Shown here: piece by piece, positions 7,558-12,960 of the stretch | Layout: the number at the start of each line of letters is the position of its first letter | Position numbering within the stretch: position 1 is the first letter of the stretch | Source of the DNA: Ekhidna sp. | GTDB taxonomy: Bacteria; Bacteroidota; Bacteroidia; Cytophagales; Cyclobacteriaceae | DNA: 12,960 bases | Direction of reading: 5' to 3' | NCBI GenBank assembly: GCA_028821635.1 | Contig: JAPPDO010000369.1 | Location: forward strand, 1-12,960 | The notes under the pieces: generated by a model | The model's database searches: none | What the model was told of the DNA's origin: nothing | Seen by the model: only the letters and a program-made list of their open reading frames with translations | Position numbers and translations under genes: made by a program

Positions 7558-8379
7558 CTAGTAGCAAACCGAGAGAGCCAGACTTGTTTCTTTCTCTTTT
7601 AAAAATGAGAGTCGCAACTCTTTAGGATCAATAACCATTGACTTCCAGTCATCATAAGTAGCCACTTGGCCGGAAATTCTTACCGGAATTCCTACGTATG
7701 GGAGAATACTTTGTGAGATGGATTGCATATCCTTACCGTGCAGGAAATAATAGTCAACAAACTGTCCATCTTCTCTAATAGCTAACATAGGCGGCATCCC
7801 GCCGGAAATGCAGCGAATAGCACAACTTCGGTGCACTGCTTTTGTTGCGGGATTCATTACCCCAAAGAAGCATTTTGGGTCTACAATTTCGCCTTCCAGG
7901 TCTTTGATCCCCTTCATAGAAATCTCTCTATCCAGCAACATCACTACATCTCCGGAAGAAACCAAACTGTTTTTCAATTCAGTTAATTCCATCAAATACT
8001 TACCCTGAAAGTGGGTTAGCCGGCCTCTCAGGGTGACTTTCGTGCCCTCTCCTAGGCTGTGATTCTCCATCATTTTGGAAAGTGTGAATCCCGGCCCTTT
8101 CTTTCCATATCCCACTAGCGGGATGGTTTTGATCATCCCATCTTCTTTAATACGAATGCCCCAAACCGGATCCTGTACCAGATATCCGGACAATTCCTGA
8201 ATCACCTGATACTCGTATTCGCTCTTCTCATACGGCTTTTGATTAGTTACGAATAGCACTCCGGCCAAAAGAATTAGAATTAAACTTCCAAAGAAGAATG
8301 ATTTTCCTTTTGATGTGTAGTTTTTTGGAGCTTCTCCTGTCCATCCTACAAAAAAATCGTTATCTACATTTTTGCTCAT
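7558..8379 (-). CDS. Membrane-anchored protein with conserved Cys/His motif (unknown function)
   Basis: This 273-residue protein is the last gene of the redox cluster; its ATG overlaps the previous TGA (ATGA). A Lys-containing N-terminus with DFFVGWTGEAP (8-18) is followed by one membrane helix (about 29-45), so residues after 46 should face the periplasm. Two beta-rich segments (about 60-135 and 155-258) containing RGRLTHFQGKYLMEL and RISGQVATYDDWKSM look like OB-type barrels. Between them KCFFGVMNP (169-177) and HRSCAIRCISGG (183-194) place Cys170, His183, Cys186 and Cys190 in a pattern that could bind a metal, haem or Fe-S centre or form disulfides. I do not know a named family. Context suggests the periplasmic end of an electron-transfer system. 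It ends 12 bases from the convergent endonuclease pseudogene. Confidence 0.8.
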   Translation of the reverse strand: MSKNVDNDFFVGWTGEAPKNYTSKGKSFFFGSLILILLAGVLFVTNQKPYEKSEYEYQVIQELSGYLVQDPVWGIRIKEDGMIKTIPLVGYGKKGPGFTLSKMMENHSLGEGTKVTLRGRLTHFQGKYLMELTELKNSLVSSGDVVMLLDREISMKGIKDLEGEIVDPKCFFGVMNPATKAVHRSCAIRCISGGMPPMLAIREDGQFVDYYFLHGKDMQSISQSILPYVGIPVRISGQVATYDDWKSMVIDPKELRLSFLKEKETSLALSVCY

Positions 8380-9401
8380 AATTTTATTGGGTCTACAACT
8401 GTGCCCGGTTCGTTTGGATTTGGATTGATTAACACCTGATCGCCTTCAAGTTTCAAATGATATGTTTCCACTTTTTCCGTGAAGGGAGGTGGAGATTGAC
8501 CGCTTTCAGGAAGGTATTGATAACCATGCCACGGACAGGTAATGCATCCGTTAATTACTTTCCCTTCACCCAACGGGCCTCCCTGGTGACGGCAGACATT
8601 GTTTACTGCAGAAAGCTTCCCATCGTACCTAAACACTGCTACCCGCTCGCCGCTAATAGTAAATACTTTGGCTCGATCTTTCGGAATATCGTCCGCTGTG
8701 CAGATCGGAATAAAATCGCCTGAAGCAATGACCTTTGTATCATTTTTAATCTCTCTTAATCCGGACAGTAAATGAAGTGAAGCGATGGTCAGAAAGCCGA
8801 AAATAACGATGCCGAAGATAACCGGACTTGTCTCATTTTGGAGACCTCCCACAACAATGTGCATCAACAGCAGCCCATAGGCTACATACACCATCATGTG
8901 AAGTGCCTTCCAGGTCTTGAACCCCAAATTTTTCAGCCAGAAATCATGGCTGCTTGCTGCCATCAATGCAAGCACCAACAAACCCAAAAAGCCAAGTGTT
9001 TGGAATGGGAAAAAACTTATCGATCCGTACTGAACATTAGACAGGAATACAGATCGAATAGGATTCATATTTCCCAGAGCATGAAACTGCATAATGCTGA
9101 AAGCACCGTGAATCAATCCCAAAAGGAACATGATGACACCTAAATGCCTTCGATTGTACAGCACAATATTGAAGGCAGGATTTAGCCTGGACAAAGGGCC
9201 AATCGTAAGTATTATGTGAAGCAACAGAATAGAGAGCCAGCCGAAAGATCTGAGTAGGTTTGTCTCAAAGGTAACTTCGGGATTTAGTATCAAATTAAGA
9301 AGCGTGAACAACGCAATAAAACTCACCACCCCTGTTGCCACTGCCAGATCGTACCTCTTCTTATTTTTATTCCAAAGTATGGAAGTATAAAATGTACTCA
9401 T
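8376..9401 (-). CDS. Ferric-reductase-like six-helix haem protein with C-terminal Rieske domain
   Basis: Residues 1-215 form about six membrane helices (roughly 20-40, 50-70, 87-106, 131-150, 166-187, 193-213) with histidines 62, 86, 98, 168 and 181 suited to haem b ligation, as in the ferric-reductase-like transmembrane (FRD/YedZ) superfamily. Residues about 225-335 are a Rieske domain: CRH (270-272), sixteen residues, then CPWH (289-292), the C-x-H...C-x2-H ligand set of a [2Fe-2S] cluster. Positive residues at the N-terminus and at 84-85, 157-165 and 216-223 predict N- and C-termini inside, placing the Rieske domain in the cytoplasm. Both ends overlap neighbours by ATGA, so it is translationally coupled in the cluster. 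It probably carries electrons across or into the membrane; donor and acceptor are unknown. Confidence 0.9.
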   Translation of the reverse strand: MSTFYTSILWNKNKKRYDLAVATGVVSFIALFTLLNLILNPEVTFETNLLRSFGWLSILLLHIILTIGPLSRLNPAFNIVLYNRRHLGVIMFLLGLIHGAFSIMQFHALGNMNPIRSVFLSNVQYGSISFFPFQTLGFLGLLVLALMAASSHDFWLKNLGFKTWKALHMMVYVAYGLLLMHIVVGGLQNETSPVIFGIVIFGFLTIASLHLLSGLREIKNDTKVIASGDFIPICTADDIPKDRAKVFTISGERVAVFRYDGKLSAVNNVCRHQGGPLGEGKVINGCITCPWHGYQYLPESGQSPPPFTEKVETYHLKLEGDQVLINPNPNEPGTVVDPIKL

Positions 9402-9535
9402 TTCTCTTTCTCCACTTTTTGTATGTCACCACTAAATACAGGCACATTAGCACGAGCATATACCAATAGAATAGCAAGTAGTCCGGTAATGATGCACCAC
9501 ATCGTCAAATGACGTTTTCTTAAACTTCTTGTCAT
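9398..9535 (-). CDS. 45-residue single-helix membrane protein
   Basis: This small gene fills the space between its neighbours exactly. Its ATG (9535-9533) overlaps the TGA of the 68-residue protein gene, and its TGA (9400-9398) overlaps the ATG of the ferric-reductase/Rieske gene. The product starts MTRSLRKRHLTMW, has one hydrophobic helix (about 12-29, with IITGLLAILLVYA), and a polar tail ending VEKEK. The basic N-terminus predicts N-in, C-out. Size and position suggest an accessory subunit of the membrane complex, like the tiny subunits of oxidases. No family is recognised. Double ATGA coupling is the main reason to believe it is real. Confidence 0.75.
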   Translation of the reverse strand: MTRSLRKRHLTMWCIITGLLAILLVYARANVPVFSGDIQKVEKEK

Positions 9536-9738
9536 GATTTTTTCATTCGTTTTTTCACTAATATACTCCAGAAAAGCACCACCCCCGGGAAAATGATCAA
9601 CTTAAAATGCCATGGAGCTCCTTTTACTCTTTTATCAATCTGTATGCCTCCTTTTGCGTAAAAATAAATGCTATAGAATACGCCAAGAATCAAATAAATG
9701 GCTAACGCAATTAAAAATATGTCTACTATCGTGGTCAT
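9532..9738 (-). CDS. 68-residue two-helix membrane protein
   Basis: This is the second gene of the cluster; its ATG overlaps the TGA of the FMN oxidoreductase gene (ATGA). There are two hydrophobic segments, about 4-27 (IFLIALAIYLILGVFY) and 45-62 (KLIIFPGVVLFWSILV), separated by a basic loop containing DKRVKG, and a basic tail KKRMKKS. It is probably an integral inner-membrane subunit or docking protein for the soluble FMN/Rieske enzyme encoded just upstream. I do not recognise a family. The tight coupling on both sides supports that it is expressed and stoichiometric with its neighbours. Confidence 0.8.
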   Translation of the reverse strand: MTTIVDIFLIALAIYLILGVFYSIYFYAKGGIQIDKRVKGAPWHFKLIIFPGVVLFWSILVKKRMKKS

Positions 9739-11369
9739 GGGTTTACTCCTGCATATTTAATGCCTGTCAGTTTATGTGTATTATAATCGAATGTGGATAA
9801 GTCATCCATCTTCATGTCTGCCAATGCCTTATGTCCCAATGCTCTTGAAATCACTTTCATTAGTTCAGTGGACGCATGGAAGAAGTTGGACAGTCTTTCT
9901 GCGGATTTTTCAACGATCAATCGGGACCGCAGGTTTTCCTTTTGCGTTGCAATTCCAACCGGACAGTTATCTGTATGGCACGCTCTCATCCCCAGGCAGC
10001 CAATAGCCTGGAGTGCCGCATTTGAAACAGCCACTGCATCTGCTCCCATCGCCATTGCTTTGGCAAAATCCGAAGGAACCCGCAGACCCCCTGTGATGAT
10101 TAGACTCACGCTCTTGGCATTGACTTTATCTAGATGCCTCCTGGCCCTTGCAAGAGCGGGGATGGTTGGCACATTGATATGATTTCTAAGCACGATAGGT
10201 GCGGCACCCGTTCCTCCGCCTCTGCCATCCAAGATGAGATAATCAGCACCGGCCTCCAGTGCAAAGTCAATGTCCTCTTCTATTCTTGAGGCAGCAATTT
10301 TAAATCCGACGGGTATCCCTCCCGTCTCATCTCTCACCGTATCAGCAAAGGCCGCAAACTCCTGAGCGGCGTGCAAATCGGTAAAAGTTGCCGGGCTGAT
10401 GGCCGGACTCCTTTCTTCTATACCTCTTACTCGGGCAATCTCACCAACCACTTTGTGTCCCGGAAGGTGTCCTCCTACTCCTGTTTTTGCCCCTTGACCT
10501 CCTTTGAAATGAAAGGCTTGAACTTTCTTTAGTTTGTTCCATTCAAAGCCGAATTTTCCTGATGCTAACTCGTAAAAATACCTTGAATTGGCCTGTTGCT
10601 CATCTTCCAGCATTCCACCCTCTCCGGAGCAGATACCCGTCCCGACCATCTCCGCTCCTTTTGAGAGGGCTAGTTTTGCTTCTCTGGAGAGAGACCCGAA
10701 GGACATGTCCGAAACAAATAGCGGCATAGCTAACTTCAACGGCTTCCTTGCATTTGGACCGATGATTACACACGAATCAACATGCTCATCGTCCAATAGC
10801 GGCTTTTTACTTAGCTGAGCAGGCAGAAATTGTATGGCATCCCAACTAGGGAGTGAACCTCTCTCCACACCCATGGCGGCGGTTTGACCATGATGCCCAA
10901 ATTGAGTTAATCCATTTTTTGCAAGTGATTGTATGTAACGGTTAAACGGCTCTGATGGCTCCGGATGGCTATCCTGATATTTCCCTAAGTATTCATCTTC
11001 ATTAAAATGGGGTGGAATTTCTTTATCCTCAAACGCTTGGATTTCTTCTCTATCAACAAACAGATCTCCTTTTTTGATGGCATGCTTAAATTTTCTTAGT
11101 TTTTCATCCGGTGCGTATTCGCTCACTCCGGTATCAAATCGGTAGTCCCAATTATGAAGGCCGCAGATTAGGTTTTTCTCGTCAATAAATCCATCCGAAA
11201 GCAGGGCTCCTCTGTGCAGGCATCTTCCGTACAAAACGGACACTTCTTTGCCATATTTAATGACCACAAGGTCTGTCCCTGATACTTGTGCGTGTGTAGG
11301 CTCCATCTCTTCGACATCTTTCAGCACTGCTATTTTGACGGGCGTAATTAAATCTTCGTAATTGGTCAT
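9735..11369 (-). CDS. Rieske-fused glutamate-synthase-type FMN oxidoreductase
   Basis: This is a 544-residue fusion. Residues about 10-108 are a Rieske domain with CLH (50-52) and CGLH (69-72), the C-x-H-x16-C-x2-H ligands of a [2Fe-2S] cluster. Residues about 150-515 match the FMN-binding domain of glutamate synthase large subunit: KGGQGAKTGVGGHLPGHK (289-306), GRGGGTGAAP (382-391), and GCLGMRACHTDNCPVG (457-472), whose Cys458, 464 and 469 have the C-x5-C-x4-C spacing of the [3Fe-4S] cluster. It lacks the glutaminase and GXGXG domains of real GltB, so it is not glutamate synthase; it belongs with stand-alone GltB-like oxidoreductases of mixed or unknown substrate. It has no signal peptide, so it is cytoplasmic. 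It leads the cluster and probably supplies or takes electrons for the membrane Rieske-haem protein. ATG 11369 lies 11 bases after the upstream pseudogene stop. Confidence 0.92.
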   Translation of the reverse strand: MTNYEDLITPVKIAVLKDVEEMEPTHAQVSGTDLVVIKYGKEVSVLYGRCLHRGALLSDGFIDEKNLICGLHNWDYRFDTGVSEYAPDEKLRKFKHAIKKGDLFVDREEIQAFEDKEIPPHFNEDEYLGKYQDSHPEPSEPFNRYIQSLAKNGLTQFGHHGQTAAMGVERGSLPSWDAIQFLPAQLSKKPLLDDEHVDSCVIIGPNARKPLKLAMPLFVSDMSFGSLSREAKLALSKGAEMVGTGICSGEGGMLEDEQQANSRYFYELASGKFGFEWNKLKKVQAFHFKGGQGAKTGVGGHLPGHKVVGEIARVRGIEERSPAISPATFTDLHAAQEFAAFADTVRDETGGIPVGFKIAASRIEEDIDFALEAGADYLILDGRGGGTGAAPIVLRNHINVPTIPALARARRHLDKVNAKSVSLIITGGLRVPSDFAKAMAMGADAVAVSNAALQAIGCLGMRACHTDNCPVGIATQKENLRSRLIVEKSAERLSNFFHASTELMKVISRALGHKALADMKMDDLSTFDYNTHKLTGIKYAGVNP

Positions 11370-11380
11370 TAGATAAGTAA

Positions 11381-11809
11381 TTATTTTTCCTTCCCTTTTC
11401 CTAAACTAAATATAAGGAATGTGCCAAAAATAAAAATCCCCTGACTTTCAAAACCTGCGCCATAAATATACTCAGCATAGGGTGCAAATCGGCCAATATT
11501 CTTATGCAAACCTCCTCCAATAAGCACCCTTCAGCCATCTTTCCACTCTCCCTCTTCTTTTATTTCTTCATAGCCTGCTCCAAGTAGCGGATAAAAGCTC
11601 ACAACTTCCTCCAATTCGATAAAATAATGGATGTTGAGCGTAAATTCTTTCTCAACCAATCTTCCGTCTTCCGGGAACAGATTAGTTTCAATGCCAACAC
11701 ACATTTGCTCATTGGGAATATAGTGCGACCGAAGGTTAATACCTAAGTTTCCTGTCTGCCCCACAACCAACCTTAGCACCGGCAGGTTTAGTGAGTAAGT
11801 AAAATTCAA
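11381..11809 (-). pseudogene. Outer-membrane beta-barrel gene, 5'-truncated and cut by TGA
   Basis: Alternating hydrophobic strands and phrases such as LGINLRSHYIPNEQ, LNIHYFIELEEVVSFYPLLG and GAGYEE indicate a small outer-membrane barrel. TGA at 11533-11531 interrupts it after GEWKDG. The same frame continues RVLIGGGLHKNIGRFAPYAE and ends GTFLIFSLGKGKEK with TAA at 11383-11381, a natural barrel C-terminus; TGG to TGA (Trp) fits the position. No signal peptide precedes the barrel: the frame starts at a TTG (11809) inside rhodopsin sequence and is closed by a TGA just upstream. The 5' part is therefore missing and the fragment is joined to the rhodopsin remnant. It abuts the redox cluster, 11 bases before its first ATG. 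Confidence 0.7.
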
Positions 11810-12092
11810 CGCACATCAATGGAACCGTCAGGGTTCAGTCAGTATATCAAAGTGCAGTGGGATTAGTACCGGTAGACGCATAATAATCTCTCATGTAATA
11901 GTAGTGCACAGCGGCAATACCTGTGATAAGACCCGACACTAAAAGTGAGGTCTTCCATTTTCCATCTACTCTACTTCTTTCAAAGAAGAAGACAGATGCA
12001 GCAAACATGACCATATAGCCTGTAAAAAACGTAAATGCAACGGGATCATCTTTTGAGATCTCCACAATGTCGGCTAAGAGTGTTGTGTTCAT
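11772..12092 (-). pseudogene. Truncated proteorhodopsin gene with two in-frame TGA codons
   Basis: From ATG 12092 the frame encodes helix A (DPVAFTFFTGYMVMFAASVF), helix B (about 48-68, including AAVHYYYMRDYY with the conserved His63) and then helix C. TGA at 11849-11847 sits at position 82 and a second TGA at 11837-11835 at position 86; read through them the sequence is YTD, gap, TLTVPLMCVEFYLLTKPAGAK. Aligned to proteorhodopsin, the stops replace conserved Arg94 and Trp98. Asp85 equals the proton acceptor Asp97 and Glu96 the donor Glu108 (same spacing of 11). Met93 falls at the spectral-tuning position 105, as in green-absorbing types. Homology ends near 11772; helices D-G with the retinal lysine are gone. 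The gene cannot make a pump. Confidence 0.85.
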
Positions 12093-12150
12093 TAAAATGT
12101 AAATTTTGTTAAAATATGCTCAATTATAACCCTTATTTCTTTCTTATGTT

Positions 12151-12158
12151 CAAAAATA
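12151..12158 (-). promoter_or_regulatory. Putative Bacteroidota promoter -7 element of the rhodopsin gene
   Basis: Read on the minus strand, TATTTTTG matches TAnnTTTG exactly, about 58 bases before the rhodopsin ATG. A TTG occurs about 15 bases further upstream (near 12174-12176), somewhat closer than the usual spacing to the -33 box. With the rhodopsin and barrel genes dead, this may be the nearest visible promoter for the redox cluster. The rest of 12093-12338 is AT-rich with no gene. Confidence 0.4.
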
Positions 12159-12338
12159 GAGAAAAAAGTCGAACAAAATTTTGTGATCCATTATTTTAAT
12201 ACACAACTAATCATACTTAAAATCTTGTATCAGACGGATTCTCATTCGTTTTATTCAGAAATTTCATTGACAGCATTAAAAATCTCTCCAACGGTTCAAA
12301 TATGTCATCAATTGATCAGTGAAACACCGTAAAAAAGT

Positions 12339-12960
12339 CTACTCTTTTATAAATTTCAGTAAACGCCCGTTCGACAGTTGTACCAGGTACAGCCCGCTTT
12401 GCAGGAAGCCGATGTCCAACCTTGTGTTGGCAGTGCCTTCCAATAATGGCTTCCCGCTGAGGCTCAGTATTTTGAATGTCCCCCTTACAGAAGACCGCAC
12501 CTCCACATAACGTCCCGAAGGATTGGGGAAGACCCATGATTCCGTAGCATGGTCTGCCGCACCCAAAGGGCATGTCACCTGCTGCGTCTGTGTAGCCGTA
12601 TTGCCCGTAGCATCTTCATACGTCCATGTGACGGTGGCACTTGCCGTCATGGGGAAGACAACATCGGTAGTGGCCGTGACCTTCCCGTCGCAGTTGTCTG
12701 TGGCAGTGGGGGCGGTCAGGTTGGCTGCGGCGATCGGACATCCTTCGGTAAACGTCTGCAAGTCCGAAACATTCGGCTCCGGAGACGTGGTATCTTTTAT
12801 GGTTACCTGCTGCGTCTGTGTAGCGGTGTTGCCCGCAGCATCTTCATACGTCCAAGTGACGGTGGCACTTGCCGTCATGGGGAAGACAACATCGGTAGTG
12901 GCCTGGACCTTCCCGTCGCAGTTGTCTGTGGCAGTGGGGGCGGTCAGGTTGGCTGCGGCG
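12339..12960 (-). CDS. C-terminal end of a repeat-containing T9SS-secreted surface protein (partial)
   Basis: The frame enters from the right edge and ends with TAG at 12341-12339; 206 residues are visible and the start is outside the window. It consists of beta-sandwich repeats of 76 residues of HYR/Ig-like type, with TATDNCDGKV, ASATVTWTYED and GNTATQTQQVT and a likely Cys-Cys pair (EGCPI...DNC). The last 65 or so residues are a type IX secretion C-terminal sorting domain: SWVFPNPSGRYVEV, FKILSLSGKPLLEG, LQSGLYLVQLSNGR and a final basic KFIKE. Such proteins cross the outer membrane by T9SS and are anchored or released after cleavage; a large adhesin is likely. Base composition is clearly richer in G+C than the neighbouring genes. 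The ATG at 12878 is internal, not the start. Confidence 0.88.
   Translation of the reverse strand, partial: AAANLTAPTATDNCDGKVQATTDVVFPMTASATVTWTYEDAAGNTATQTQQVTIKDTTSPEPNVSDLQTFTEGCPIAAANLTAPTATDNCDGKVTATTDVVFPMTASATVTWTYEDATGNTATQTQQVTCPLGAADHATESWVFPNPSGRYVEVRSSVRGTFKILSLSGKPLLEGTANTRLDIGFLQSGLYLVQLSNGRLLKFIKE
12577..12960 (-). repeat. Tandem 228-bp coding repeat (76 aa), second copy cut by window end
   Basis: The segment 12577-12732 recurs at 12805-12960 with a period of exactly 228 bases; by eye I count six mismatches over the 156 shared bases. It encodes the HYR/Ig-like module of the surface protein. Near-identity of DNA implies recent duplication or gene conversion, and copy number outside the window is unknown. 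Short-read assembly may collapse such arrays. Confidence 0.9.

Noticed and set aside
9793..10182. Plus-strand 129-codon frame opposite the FMN oxidoreductase gene
   Set aside because: It is a shadow of the strongly conserved minus-strand gene, with no motif and no ribosome site of its own.
1461..11849. Genome-wide reassignment of UGA to Trp as the cause of the in-frame TGAs
   Set aside because: Large intact genes use TGG for Trp and contain no TGA, several genes end in TGA within ATGA overlaps, and one rhodopsin TGA sits at the conserved Arg position, where Trp would be non-functional. Point mutations explain the data better, though limited readthrough is not excluded.
1..12960. CRISPR arrays, insertion sequences or transposases
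   Set aside because: No regularly spaced short repeats, transposase motifs or IS-type terminal inverted repeats were seen. The only clear tandem repeat is the coding 228-bp unit.

Overview
The window looks like a chromosomal segment of an aquatic member of the Bacteroidota. The evidence is a type IX secretion (T9SS) C-terminal sorting domain, a DUF4301 protein, a marine-Bacteroidota-type proteorhodopsin remnant, AT-rich genes, and two TAnnTTTG promoter elements (before the tRNA and before the rhodopsin). The standard genetic code is assumed: the long genes are uninterrupted and several end in UGA inside ATGA overlaps.

Left part (1-3860, + strand): a tRNA-Val(GAC) is followed almost at once by a DUF488 gene whose normal ATG appears lost. 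Next come a second DUF488 gene collapsed to its two ends and a dual-OB-fold (DuOB) gene cut by an in-frame TGA, then an intact Pif1/RecD-like helicase with a TPR-like and coiled-coil tail. The DUF488/DuOB set reads as a decaying accessory module.

Middle (4236-7545, + strand): an intact DUF4301 gene, then a type II restriction-modification pair. The C5-cytosine methyltransferase is intact. Its partner, probably the restriction endonuclease, is split by an in-frame TGA, so the methyltransferase probably acts alone.

Right part (12092-7558, - strand): a five-gene cluster in which every junction is a 4-base ATGA overlap. It encodes a cytoplasmic Rieske + glutamate-synthase-type FMN/3Fe-4S oxidoreductase, two tiny membrane proteins (one of 45 aa that is easily missed), a six-helix ferric-reductase-like haem protein with a cytoplasmic Rieske domain, and a membrane-anchored protein with a conserved Cys/His motif. 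I infer an uncharacterised transmembrane electron-transfer system. Just upstream lies a proteorhodopsin gene broken by two TGA codons at its conserved Arg and Trp and apparently joined by a deletion to the 3' part of an outer-membrane beta-barrel gene, itself cut by a TGA.

The right edge (12339-12960, - strand) is the C-terminal end of a large, relatively GC-rich, repeat-containing T9SS cargo protein.

The most striking global feature is that five in-frame nonsense codons in four genes are all TGA, while neighbouring operons are intact. This suggests recent and selective loss of light-harvesting and defence-type genes, or an assembly artefact that should be excluded.
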